64,000 nucleotides of DNA from Symbiodinium natans (lineage: Eukaryota; Sar; Dinophyceae; Suessiales; Symbiodiniaceae), in contig CAJNDS010002429.1 of NCBI GenBank assembly GCA_905221605.1, forward strand, positions 62,001-126,000, written 5' to 3'. A program made the position numbers and the translations under genes. This document shows, in pieces, positions 1 to 11,427 of this stretch. Every line of letters starts with the position of its first letter. Positions within the stretch are counted from its first letter, which is position 1. Under the pieces are notes generated by a model. It was not told the DNA's origin. It did no database searches and saw nothing but the letters and a program-made list of their open reading frames with translations.

Positions 1-3000
1 ATTTGCGGAGCTACGAGAACGGTGAGACACAGACACTTATGGAGCCGCGGAAAAAACCCGTAGCATGTGCATAGAGCGCTTCGCTGTCCTAGACGTCCCA
101 ACTTACTCCGCCCCTGTTTTCGGACCCCATCCTCCGGAGGACGGCCGAGCCAATTGTCCGTCTCAAGTTAAGATTAACTTCCATCCTTTGCTGCCTTTGC
201 TGCTCTCATCCACTCCTGGTGCTCAGAATCTTGGGTTCGTTTGTGAGAACTCACGGTCTGCTCCAGTCCTTCAGCTTCATCTTCCCCTGCCATCTCTTTT
301 TGCAGCTGCTCCTGCTCTTTGGCCTTCTGCTGCTGCCGATCGAGAAGCCTGAACAGCATCCACTACCCAGGCTACACGACCTAAGAAGAACTCAGAGGCC
401 AGCTGGGGACATTCTCATGTCTGTGCATTCGCAGTGTTTTTATGCAGACATCCCGATTTTGCTTCCCTACTTTTCTCTCTCCAATGTGTAAGGAGAAGCA
501 GCCTCGGCGCACAAGGAGTTGAACGGAGTATCAAAGCACCAGTACCTGCCGTGGATCGCAACGGGGATCAACGTGATTTGACGTGCTGTTCTCTGAACGT
601 CGGGCGTGTGGTATGGTTGTGAAGCATTCCTGCAGCGAAAGCGGAGCTGCCAACAGTTCAACCGGGAGGCCAAACGGCTGCAGTTGCTCGATCACATCCT
701 TACATCTTGCACAATGCACAGGGCTTCCTCACACAAGCCCGGCTCTCTGCAGCACAGGTTCCGCATCAGCTATTGGGTTCTGCTCGACGTTCAACGTCTT
801 GATTGTCGTGTTCCGAGTCCAAGTCCAGTAAGGTGTGCCTGCAGGGGTGTGGCTTGGCATAGCTGGCATAGCTAAAGATCTAAGATACCAGTCTTCGCAC
901 CCCCCACCTCCCCCCGTTGCAGTTACGAGCCTTTGTCCCTGCGTTTCGCGGAGCGAGCTACAATGGCTGAGCCAAGCTTCTCAGAGTGCTTTTGTTGCAA
1001 GCCCCTTTTGCAAAAGGACCGCCCGGAGCATGATAGCCAAATTTTCTGACCCGCTCTCACTACCTCTCACTTCACTTTGAATGCACAAGTCTGAAGCAAC
1101 TCAGCGAGCGCGGATCTTCATGTGGGAAAAAAGGGGCGGAATGTGCGACTGCTACAAGCCTAATCACTTCCCCCTTTTATAAAAGACCCCCCTAATACTA
1201 AAAATACTTTCCGGAAAATCCTGCCGAAACCGAGCCCGCCTTTTAAAACCTATTCCGAATTAGGGGGGGGGGGGTTTTCAGGGCTCCTAAGACCCTGAAG
1301 CCAACGAGGGTTTAGGGTCTAATTAGGGTTAAGGGTTTAGGGTTTAGGGCTTCGGGTTCATTAAGGGTTTAGGCTTCAGACTCAAGGCTTTTCGCAGCAT
1401 GATGCTGTCGGTGAGCGGCCTGTCTGGCTCCACACTTCAGTACTTGATTACTTGAGTAAATCTGGAGTCTAGAACATGGCATTTCGATAAAAACGCCCTA
1501 ATTATAAAAACACATTTCGAATTTCTATTGGGGGAGGGGGGGGGGGACCCCCCGTTTAATATTAGGGGGAAACGATTACGCAGGCCACCCTACTGGGGCA
1601 TGTATGGGCATAATCTGAAAAGACAGAGGCAACAGGCATCATAGCAGCATGACGTGCTGACATCAAGCCCAGCACGCGCGTGCCTGAGTCGTCCTTGAGC
1701 TCCTCGCATGTGTCCAGGTGTGGCTCCGGCCAGTAGCGCTCTCCTTGCAACTTGCTTGCATCGTGCCACATAATTGCATCGTTGACATACACAGATCTTT
1801 TTCCGGTCGTCTTTTGAAGTCATAGTCTCAGCCCGGCAATGTATAAGATGATTCAAGCCAAGAGGCGCCCGTTGCCATCCTTTGGCGGAGCCCCGAAAGC
1901 TTTCCGCTTCTTTTCTATGTCCTGGACAAGACCGGTACGACAAGTGCATGCTCCTCAAATTCTTGCAGCTCCCGCCCTCTGTGAAAACCGGCTGCTCTAC
2001 GGAATGTCGCAAGAGAGCCCACAAGAGTCAGCGCGAGTTTGCGTGTCCTTCTGCTGGTCCTCAAGGACTTGGGGTTCGCAAATTCACAAGGGCATGTAGC
2101 ATGTACAGGTCATGTCTTCCAAAGCTGCTCCACTGATGCTCACGTCTGTTTACACACATGTGATAGTAGGTACCAAAGCACGTTAGACACTACAGGCCCC
2201 GATGACGTAGCATGGACCTGAATGAGCCTACACTCCCCACCTTCAGGTGCTTGATGACCTTCTCGGCAGAGGCCTAGAGATGACAGATCACACTGTTCAC
2301 CGTTAGACTGAAAACAGTGAAGCACTCACTTGTCCAATCACTTGTGCAGCACTTGCATTGTCCCTCAGGGCTGCCATTGGCTCTGCACTGGCCTTGTCCT
2401 CCAGCGTCCGTGTTCCAAGCACGGAGCAAAGGGCTCGAAGGCCTTCCTTGCAGGTCGGGGCGCACTGTCACATGGCTGAGCTGATGCAACTGTCTAGCTT
2501 CTTAGTGGCATCCCAATCATGCCAGGATTAAGCATCTGCTCTTCAATCCGAGCCTGAGTGACGAAGTTGCCTCAGCCCACTTGCACAACGATCGCAAATC
2601 TTGCCTGCACTCTTGGCATATTAGCTGGGCGAGTGGCGCCCAAGCCCCAGAAATTGCAGCCCGAAGTTGAACTCCAATGCCTCGGAGAATCAAACCGACA
2701 TGCCCCGAGACTCCATGAGGCATCATATGGGGGTCCCTAGGAGCATCAAGTCCAAGAGGAGTCCAAGACGAGTCCAATTGACGTCCAAGGCTCCAAGGCC
2801 AAAGCCTGGGCACCACGATCGCAGATTTTATTGCCTTGGCTTCAGAGACTCAGTGAGTCTGAGGAGAAGCCGGGAAGACATGGGAAGAGAGTGAAAGAAG
2901 AAGAAGAAGAAGAAGAGCTAAGCAGACACCAAAGCCGGAGCCGCGCCCCGGAGTGTCAAGCCACCCCAAAGGTTCAGCGCGCGTAGATGTGGTGACGGAC

Positions 3001-3733
3001 TTGCCAAGCAAGAGCTTATAGCCTGACTAGTGACTGCTCTGAATGCCGGCATAACAAACCCATGCGCCACAGCAGCTTCCACGCTTGAACTACTGTGCTG
3101 CACTGCTTTGACTTGAAGCAAAGGCTGTCCTGAATCTCCAGGCGGGCGAGGTTGCAACACCTTCCAGCAAGAACTCCAAGAACTCCAAGAACTACCAACC
3201 ACTTTGGGTTCTTTGGAGCAAGGGAGGAGGCATGGATCGGGGTCTTGAAGGACATTGGCTGTGCACCACACAGAGTCCAGACAAGGGCCCGTCGCCTGAA
3301 GGAAATAACCTCCAATGGGCTCGTGCGATCCAGAAATGCCTAGGTATCGATCTCGACGCTCGATTGGACGCTGCAAGGTTGGAACACCTCCTCCACTGTC
3401 CATTAAGAGACAAATAGAGACAGATTTTGGAACGCCTTGTGACTGGCAGCAGGAAATTGAGTCGTGCGCACAAGATCAGCGGCACAAAAAAAGAAGTCGA
3501 TGTCGCCATTCCGTGCCACGAGGCCGCAAAAGCTGAGCCAATCTCGTCCTGGAACTCCGGGTGCTGGGCTGGAGGCAGAAGCCTCCACTGTCGGGCGAAC
3601 ACTGTGTGGGCACTGTGCGGCTGATAGAAAGAAAGAGTTGGGGGAGCCTTTCTTCATTTGCCGGTAGCTCAGCAGGAAGCCCTTCCAAGACTTCCTGCAA
3701 GATATCTGCTTCTGGCAGTGAGGCAACATCTTT
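1..3733. other. No secure gene; low-complexity and repeat sequence
   Basis: I find no reading frame here that shows a recognisable domain or a frame-consistent set of exons. A short minus-strand frame at 174-359 is rich in Gln, Lys and Glu and could be an exon, but nothing supports it further. The stretch contains G-runs near 1263-1274 and 1530-1546, degenerate TTTAGGG repeats (listed separately) and a short GAA repeat at about 2897-2919. Confidence 0.4.
1307..1372 (+). repeat. Degenerate TTTAGGG (telomere-type) repeat
   Basis: The plus strand shows imperfect runs of the GGGTTTAGGG type, with interruptions such as GGGCTTCGGG. TTTAGGG is the plant-type telomere unit also reported for dinoflagellates. 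This is an internal (interstitial) tract of about 66 bp. A run of twelve G lies just upstream at 1263-1274. It may be a healed break, a dispersed repeat or an assembly artefact. Confidence 0.7.
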
Positions 3734-4743
3734 TTAAAACAAAACGGGGGAGTCTATTTCCGCTGGTTTGACTGCACCGGTGCGAACAGCCCGAAACATT
3801 GTCATACATGCAGGAAGAGTACCCAGCCAACAGCATGCCCTCCGCGCACGAATATCACAAAGACAGTCCAGCAGTCTGGTCAACGGAACAAAACCATCGC
3901 CGTCACCGTAGTCAGAGTCCAGAATGTTGAATATCGGCTCGCAGTCCTGGATTTTGAATGCCGAAGTTCAGAAAGCCAAAAACTCTCGACGAGATGAAGA
4001 TGCACATGAGCCAAGGGGCTAGCACATCCATGTGGAAAACGTCGTAGAAGGCAGACACCCACGAATTGATGTCCATGGGCCAAAGTGTCGACGTTACAGG
4101 ATGGCCTTTGACGGCATGTTCGGCTAGCCTCGGCATGCGCCGGACTTCCCTGTTTACGTAATGCTTCGCTGCAACCCTACTAGAGCCTCACGTTGAGTTC
4201 CAAGCAATTCTCTACATTTCCCACTATCCCACTGCTTTTGTACGCTCGATGGCACCCGGTCAGCTAAGCTCAGGCTGAGAAGCCTCTGGACGGCAGACTT
4301 CAAGTCGCCGCCTGAGATGTTGCGACCCAAAGAGGTATGCAGATACACAGATCCCATGACTGCACCCCTCCTTGTCGGAACTCCAGCTCCTCTCTGAACA
4401 TCATCAGGGACCGCTGCGCCCGTGAAATAAACAAGCTCTTCTCAGCCTGGCAATCGTCTGAATCTGAACATGTCTGAATTGAACCGGATATGGTACTTGA
4501 ATAATGGAAGCCATCTTCAGACCCCTTGCGACTTGTCCACACCGGTTTGTAATCATGCCTGCAAGGGCAACAGTCGCAATGCTGGCCTCGTCAATTTCAG
4601 TCCAGTGGTGTACCTGTAAACGTCGCTCCCAAGGGCCCAAAAAGATGCTTCATTCTCATCAATGCAGCCCTGAATCCCCAAGCCTCACTCAGAGACTCTC
4701 GGATCTTGTCATCAAGGGCTAATTCAACGCGATTCCACTCCAC
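3734..4743 (-). CDS. Multi-exon gene with EF-hand-like last exon, family unassigned (partial)
   Basis: Five exons can be read on the minus strand: 4743-4614, 4558-4497, 4446-4371, 4311-4192 and a last exon 3946-3734 ending TAA. The first four join in frame through short introns (55, 50 and 59 nt); donors are GT, GT and GA and all acceptors are AG|G. The first exon encodes an acidic/basic helix (VELALDDKIRESLSEAWGF). The last contains DCEPIFNILDSDYGDGDG, an EF-hand-like loop, and it resembles the second EF-hand of the channels at 9.5-18.7 kb, which read DCEPLFEIL or similar. A hydrophobic stretch at 3955-4085 may be exon or intron, so the join between the fourth and last exons is unresolved. 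The gene probably extends upstream to about 4.98 kb. It could be a diverged channel relative or an unrelated EF-hand protein. Confidence 0.5.
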
Positions 4744-6262
4744 CTGCAAGTTTCTCACCTGGGCCGCTCAGGGGTAATAGCACACCGTGTCCCTGCGGGC
4801 GCGTGCTGTTCAGAAGTCTTAGTCTTGCCTTGACAAAACATGGAAGGCATTGGAAGACCCTTATTGCTCTGCCTAGCGGCCGTGGTGTCTGAAGTGAAAG
4901 ATTCGCGCAGCAGCTGCAGCCTCGAAGGGCACGGCAGATCCGACAAGAGATTGAACTTGATACACTGAGCATGAGCCACAGAGTCTCCTTGTCCTCTAGG
5001 GCCCTAGGGGTTATTCTGACTTGTATTTGCCGAGCTCAAGAAACCGCACCGCAACACTTGCATGCAGTCCACGCCGGCAAACGAGCGAAAGCACTGACAT
5101 TTATATTGATGTGACTATGTGAGTCCAAGCACAACTCGATGTCCAGGCTGCAGCCGCAAAGGCGCAGTGTGTCCAAGTGCCTTATCGCATCGTGTACAGA
5201 CTCATGACACTGTTCACCGGCAGCATGTTATGTGCATGTGGCATTCTGCACCCTACTGAGGTCCTACCGTACTGTACCCCAAGAAACAAAGCGGCGGCTG
5301 CTTTCGAGGCGCAGTGACGTTGGCAGAACTGCCTTCCAGGTCTGACTATGTCTGACTGTATACTCGAACGAGTCCTGGATGGTCCAGGGGCCACCTGGCC
5401 TTCATCACCAGCATGGATGCGCGATCCAGCAGTTGGCTTTGCAGCGTCAGGACCGGAAGGGCTGCCTAGTGTCACATCAACGCTGCACTGAAGAATTGCG
5501 TCTGAGAAAGGAGCAGCTCACGCCAGTATTAAAGGAGGCCCGTCATGTGGCCAAGGTTCTCGCCCCCTACTAACTCTGGATCCGATTAAGATCCAAGTGG
5601 CTGACTTGGTGGACAAAGTGTATGTGACCCATGTCGGAAGGGTTCACACCTACTGTTGACGACGAAAGTCGTCTCCCTTTCCCTGGGGCCTGGAAAACGG
5701 CATGTACTCCCAAACATTGGTTCTGCGTCGAACCCTCGAGATCGTGCTTGATTTTTGGTCATGTTGAGTCACTGTTTTCCCTGACGCATCCTGAGCCTTC
5801 GAGGCAAAGATTACAGTAAGTAAGGCATGGTTGACTGCGAGTGGTTAACCCGATGTGCATGAACGCCACATGCGTCCTTGCAGTGCTGTGTCTGAGCTAG
5901 GCAGCGATACAGTTGGCGAAAACCACCAGCGTGACTAAAGTGCAGCCTGATAGTGCATCCACGGGCCAGTTGCGAACGGGACGGCTGAGGGGTGTGAAAC
6001 CTACAGGCCACATGATCTTTGGCCTGTTCCCCACCTGGACCCCAGCTCTTACTTCGCAAACATCCAGAACTCCACACCTACGCCCAGACCAAAATAGAAC
6101 TCCTCAGTAGAATCTGCAGCAAAAGCGCCAGGCTTAGCTCCAGGGTACTTCCCCCGCTACGAGTGGGATCTACATGAAACCCGTAACGCTTCGGAAGACT
6201 TGTCAAACAGATAATGAAGACGTGGAGGTTCGCCGCTGCAGGTTCAGCGCTTGGTATTCAAT
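4744..6262. other. Intergenic or unresolved upstream exons
   Basis: A minus-strand frame open from about 4980 to 4755 has plausible protein-like composition and may be the upstream exon of the gene ending at 3734, but I cannot fix its splice sites. Nothing else in the stretch is supported. Confidence 0.3.
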
Positions 6263-6623
6263 TCAAGCACTTAGAACACAGAACTGTCGGGCAAAAGCAA
6301 CCGGCAGAAACGTGCTGGTGAAGCAAGAACATTTTACTTTGCCGAATTTTCGAGGCCAGGGATCCTCGCGCGCGGATTCCAGATCCTTCTCGGGCATGAG
6401 CGCGTAATGGCCCACAATTCCCAGGGCGTCGCACAAGCTGGCAAAATCCTGAAGAGTCGACAGGATGAGCGCAGGAGTGCTAGCATACCCCATGCATCTC
6501 TGGCAGCAGGCTGCAAAGTCTGCCTGCCGGAAGTCGCCGGTGCCTTTGAAGGCCTCAACGAAATGGGCTCTGGTTTGGCACATGATGAGTTGGTAAAGCC
6601 CGAGAAGCCCCTCATTCTCAGAC
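6263..6623 (-). CDS. Probable last exon of an unassigned gene
   Basis: A minus-strand exon of about 120 codons begins after an AG|G acceptor at 6625-6624 and ends in TGA at 6263. The peptide has balanced composition, for example GTGDFRQADFAACCQRCMGY followed by a Leu/Ala-rich helix and MPEKDLESAREDPWP. The same frame is open upstream through the (TG)n repeat, but there it only encodes His-Thr dipeptides and is unlikely to be coding. I recognise no domain. Confidence 0.4.
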
Positions 6624-6658
6624 CTGCCCAGCCAGAGATTGCTGGCTTTTAGGGAAGT

Positions 6659-6700
<42 letters not shown>

Positions 6701-6705
6701 TGTGT
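6659..6705 (+). repeat. (TG)n microsatellite
   Basis: About 47 bp of TG dinucleotides with two interruptions (TGCG near the left end and TGTATG near 6694). It lies just upstream of the acceptor of the exon at 6263-6623, on the intron side. On the minus strand this is a CA repeat. Confidence 0.95.
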
Positions 6706-7598
6706 CTCTTCGAAGCATCTTCCTTACACAACCCCACGCAAACCTTGCAAAAGTCCTATTGATGACCAATAGTATCTGCCAAGGCTGACACAGTCCCGAA
6801 AGAAAGCCAAACCCACCAAACATGTGTCAACCAAACGCAGCTCCCGAAACTACACGTTTTTGAATGGGGCGCAGATTCGAACTGTCGAACTTGAGTCTGA
6901 CGTGCGTGCACGAAAACTCGCATCCTCAGAAACTCGGAAAAATCCTGCGAACGTTGTACGAATCTTCGGGTTGTTTGGGGTTTGCATTTTTGCAAAAATC
7001 AAAACGAAGTCCTTCTCAAACATGTAAGTTCAAGGGCTCCGGTACTTCAGCCATGAGCATTTGTAATGACACAACTAGTGCGCACTTCCCTTAAGCGTTT
7101 TCTGCGGTTCAGCCACTGCGACCCAAACTGAGGACGCCCCCTTTCTCCTAGCAGGGCAGCTCAATGACTGGGATCTGCTTTTTCTTGACAATCTGCAAAG
7201 CGAAAATAACCCCTCCCCCCGCTGGCCCCAATCTGCAGTGCGATTTATCTTGCTCACTATGTAGCCTGCCCTTTCAACTTGAGTGAAAAGGTCACAACTT
7301 GGGGGGGATAGTAGCACGAATGCGGGAGCCATGCTCCTATTCCTTTCAGCACTTGATGTTGAGCGTAAACGATACCAAATCCAGTGAAACACGGTTGGCT
7401 CGCAGCCCTCGACACTCACCACTCTTGTCACCCTGTGTCTTTGGCCTGCAGCTAGGTCTGCATCTCATAAGCCCTCCGTACTTTTGGTTTAAGGTATGGC
7501 ACGCGGACAAAAACCTTCGACAGCTTCGAACTTTCGAATTTGGGTTTGGCCCGCGTGTGGGACATTCGTGAGAGTTCACGAAACTTCAGTTTGTTCTA

Positions 7599-7968
7599 TC
7601 ATGTGGTGGGCTTCGCCAAACACCGCCCACACAACGCGAGCCAAGATAACACAGATTGCGCCTGAACTGTCTCCGGAGCCAGGTTGTCCACCTGCGCTGA
7701 TATATTGACTCCAACATGGTGTTCTGCTGTAGAGGCCTGCTTGCTGCCAAAGCACGTGGTTGTTGATCCCATAGAACCATGCTTTGCGGCGTTTGGGGAC
7801 CTCAACCCACAAGCCAAAGCTACGTGTTGTGCGCTGACGCTACTTCGTGTTGCATCACCTCAGGAATTCGGTACGTGCAGAAGGCGGTGGCAAGCACCTA
7901 CTGTAGACTTCTCAAGCCTCCTCGGCCGGTTCCGGTGACGCAGCAGGTGCTTCTACTGGTTCCTCCTC
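7599..7968 (-). CDS. Small spliced gene, 3' part, function unknown
   Basis: Three phase-0 exons can be joined on the minus strand: 7968-7918, 7800-7741 and 7691-7599 (TGA). Both introns (117 and 49 nt) have GC donors and AG|G acceptors. The peptide is an acidic, Pro/Ala-rich segment (EEEPVEAPAASPEPAEE), then a basic/aromatic segment (VPKRRKAWFYGINNHV), then VDNLAPETVQAQSVLSWLA to the end. The middle exon is also open in another frame continuous with the last exon, so an unspliced alternative exists. The start is upstream and not identified. I recognise no family. Confidence 0.45.
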
Positions 7969-7999
7969 CTGCACATGGAAGGAGGGTGGACGCGTTGAC

Positions 8000-9476
8000 C
8001 ATGCTGCCATGTATGCCGGAATAATGTTTCAGGACAAAGTTGCCGGTTTTACAGGGAGTTGTTTAATAGGTTTTCCGGGTGTCTTTTCTGATTTTCGTTT
8101 AAGAGGGGGGGGGGGGGGGCGGGACGGTACATGGTAAACATCACAGGCGCCAAGATGGTCCACACCTGACGCTTGTTGCTACTATGCACCGCATGCATTG
8201 CGGCATTATGTTCGATTATGTTGTCAGTGCTGTCCGCACTATGACCTGCCAGGAGTTACCAAACTGCTCAGTAACTGCTCCAGGATTGACTGGCTGCCTC
8301 GCCAAGATTTTCTGAATCCCACGAAATGCCATGATTGTTCAATTTATTCAATATGCAGCACACCCACAGCGACCAAATGATGACAAATAGTCAACAGTTG
8401 AGTTGGATGTTCCATTCGACCTCTTCGATCTTTGACACAGGTTCTACAGTCGAAGGCTGGGAGAACAATGGTTTCAAGATGATACGAATAACAACAACTA
8501 ATGACAATGAATTGGGCCATGCTTTCTTCATTATCCTTGCTACGCAAACACCAATGAAGAATTGGCCCGCTGCTGGAGTCCTATTTGCGACTTGACCAAA
8601 GTCTCACTTGCACATACAGGGACTGCACCGTGGGTGCTCACAGTCCTTCTTGCTCGCCTTCTTGGGGGCCATCTTTCTAGGAGGTCCCTGTCTTGGGCCA
8701 AGTCCGACACATAAAGAGCCTGGCCACATGCTCAGTCATGGTTGTACGTTGTTTGCATGCAGGGTTTTATCGGACGCCAGGTGCGCAGTGGCAACGACAC
8801 ACAAAGGCAGTCGGAAGAGCACCAGTTCTGGGCTTAGCGCTTCGAATGTGTCTTCTGTGGGCTGGGCGGGAAGAATGCAGGGCTCTGCTGGCGGTCTTTG
8901 AAACCCACGCGCACCCGTTTTGGCGTTCATGGCTTAACAGTTCCCATCGGACCTCGACATGTAGGCCTATGTCGAAGAGATGGATGCCCATAGCTTCACA
9001 TGATTGCAGGGTCATCTTTCTTTGCAAAGCCATGCCCCGCTACCACTGTTTGACTCGACTGAAGATGTTAGGTTCCCGGATCTCGCGGCCCTAGTCTTAT
9101 TCACATGCAGCTCCTTAGGGTCCGAAATGGGTGATTGGAATCCATTCGCAACAACGATGCATATTTAAGCTGTAGTAGCATGACAAAATCCCTCATGGTA
9201 GATGCCAATTCGTACTGGCTGTGCTACTGTACTCCGTCAGAGCAAGAACAGCTCTGTCGCAAGATATCCATTTAAAAACGGCGCCAGGGCTATCACGCAG
9301 GGCGGCGAAAAGCCTTGGACAGGGTGAGAAGGGCGCGACGGATCTGTTTGCACTCAGCCATCAGCTTGGAATTCTCCTCGTGGGATCGGTGACGCTAGAG
9401 AACAGGGTTGAGATTGACTTTTAAATCCCATAACAGTCCACCCTCCACCCAACTAACCCAACCGCTCAAACTTCTC
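8000..9476. other. No supported gene
   Basis: The stretch holds a G-run at about 8105-8119 and otherwise unremarkable sequence. A minus-strand peptide at 8736-8930 looks mildly protein-like, but I found no splice context or domain for it. Confidence 0.35.
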
Positions 9477-11093
9477 TTAATTTCTGCGACGAGGCGCGTG
9501 TTGCAGCATCACGATATCTAGGGCTCTTGCTTGGCCTTTAAGCTGCATGATGCCCTTGCAAAATTCAGTGATGGTGATAAGGCCATCCCCTTCTGCAAGT
9601 ATCTCGAACAAGGGCTCACAGTCCCGGACTGTCACATCCATGTATAGAAGGTATTGCGACACGCTTGGCATACTCAACGCACCACGGAACTCTTCAAGTG
9701 TCAAGTTTCCATCACCGTCATCATCCACCACGCAGAAGAGCTCCTCGAGGCGCCTTTGATATTTCAGAGAAACCGACCTGGACTCCTCCATCACCATCTC
9801 CGCATCGTTTGCCGCACTCTGCAGTGTCTCTTTGATGAAAAGAGCCGTAACGATCCGCAGGATTGCAAAAACGACGACTGCGATATAGGGTAAGAAAAGC
9901 GCCGCATACCCAGCATCCACATACTCCACGACAGGTCTCACGAGGAGAGGCCACCCGCCGCTCAAGGTAATCTCAAACGTGGTATACATAGCCTTGAAGA
10001 AGCTACCATACCAGCTATTCATCTGCAGGCGAGCTTCGAAATCTGCCTGATCATCGAGGATGAAAGGCTGAAGTGCTTGGCAGATGATCAAAGCAAAGGT
10101 CAGCTGACAGAGTAAAATCAAGACAATGGACCAGAAGAGGGCACCTATGCTTGCAACACAGGTTCCCACAAGATGCCTCAGCTGTCTGAACAAAGACAGC
10201 GATTTCATCACTCGAAGAGTTCGTGCCACGCGCGACAGCTTTATCAGTCGGATCTGGTTGGCACTGAGCTGGCCCTCATCACCGACAACCGCGGGCACAA
10301 TGATCAGCTCAGTGAAATTGATGGAGACGAGGGCAGCATCAAGCAAATTCAAGTACATTCGCCCTCGAACCGGGTCGTACCACCATTCTCTTCGCAGCAC
10401 TGCTACCCTCACTCCAACATCCAAGACATAGAAGCCGAAGAATACGTATTCCGCAATGTCGAAAGCCTCCTGTGTTAGTCCGGGCCACGCCTGATCGCTC
10501 AATCCCACGCTAAAATCTGCCTGGGACCCGATCCACTGTGCATTTAAAATCATTGCCACAACGTGGACGATCACCACAACGCCAATGTACAAATCCATCT
10601 GGCCCTTGACAAAAGCCTTAAAAGGCGGGTCCTGCACAGGGGCTCAGATTTGGTTACTGTTGGAAACTTGTTTTTTCTCGGGCTTCTTTCTGGCTTGTGC
10701 AGCTTTTGTAACTGGGTCCGCCACCCACTTCTCCTTCATGACTTGTGCCCCAAGCGTGTTGGCGGCCTTTGAGAAGAGTCGACTCTTGGCATCTGACGAA
10801 GGCTCCGAGAGGTGGTACGACACCTTGGGCGACGAACTCCACTCATCTGCTAAGATGACATCGCTGTCCGGTTCGACAACCGCCTGGCTGTGTGAGCCGG
10901 CAGAGCCGGAGGTCTCAAACGAGCTTCGGCTTGCCAGGCTTGCCAGCGGAAGAAGCGCGCCGGGCGTAATCAACCCACGGAGAACTGCTTCCTGCTGAGC
11001 AAACTTCAAATCGAGGGCTGCTAGGAGACAAGCCTCCAAGCGAGTTTCAGGCACGGGGACCTTGCCATCTCCATGCCAATTTGGCACAGGCAT
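9477..11093 (-). CDS. Voltage-gated cation channel with EF-hands, paralogue 1
   Basis: This is a one-domain six-helix channel of the plasma membrane or an internal membrane. The start is ATG 11093 (MPVPNWHGDGK); exon 1 ends near 10719 and exon 2 runs 10631-9477, giving about 509 residues. The N-terminus carries KFAQQEAVLRGL. Exon 2 has S1-S3, an S4 with basic residues every third position (RLIKLSRVARTLRVMK), S5, a pore loop (YGSF...TFEITLSGGWP), S6, a canonical EF-hand (DDDGDGNLTLEE) and a second, degenerate one (LAEGDGLITITE). Voltage should move S4 and Ca2+ should bind the first EF-hand. The pore lacks the acidic residue usual in Ca2+/Na+ filters, so ion selectivity is open. The donor is either GA at 10718 or GT at 10712; both keep the frame. 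It is the last member of the array in the transcription direction. Confidence 0.9.
10632..10718 (-). other. Intron of channel paralogue 1 (donor ambiguous)
   Basis: The hexamer GGACCC occurs at both ends. Using a GA donor at 10718 gives a product of the same length as the paralogues (EKWVA|DPPFK). Using the GT at 10712 adds two residues. Acceptor is AG at 10633-10632, followed by G. Confidence 0.65.
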
Positions 11094-11427
11094 CTGGGTC
11101 GGCCCCTGTGTAGCACTTCCTGTGAAACCTTGCCTTCAGAATGGCTACGGTATAGGCCATCGACCCACGCCAACCTACGCAGCTCAGTATGCCTGGACAA
11201 CCACAAGCGCATGCAATGACGTGCCCCGGCCTGCATTCTGCGTGTCAGCTGTCTGGCCCCTACAAGCCATCTGCGCATGCTATGTGAAGATGCGATGTGC
11301 AGACGCAAGCGACGATGAATGATATGAAAGCTGTTTTGTTCTTCCGCAAAGCCGATCTTCAAAGCTGCTTAAAGGCTTTAAATGCAACAGATGAACATGC
11401 CATCCACCGCTGTCGATGGAAATTTAT

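Noticed and set aside
6630-6823. His-Thr repeat extension upstream of the exon at 6263-6623
   Set aside because: This is translation of the (TG)n microsatellite; an AG|G acceptor lies between it and the plausible exon.
6860-6890. tRNA-like TTCGAAT loop next to GGGGCGC on the minus side
   Set aside because: The T-arm stem pairs at only three of five positions, and no D-arm or anticodon arm is found at the right spacing.
7802-7823. 22-nt GT-AG intron between two short exons at 7.8 kb
   Set aside because: It is too short for splicing; skipping the intervening exon gives a 117-nt GC-AG intron with a clean phase-0 join.
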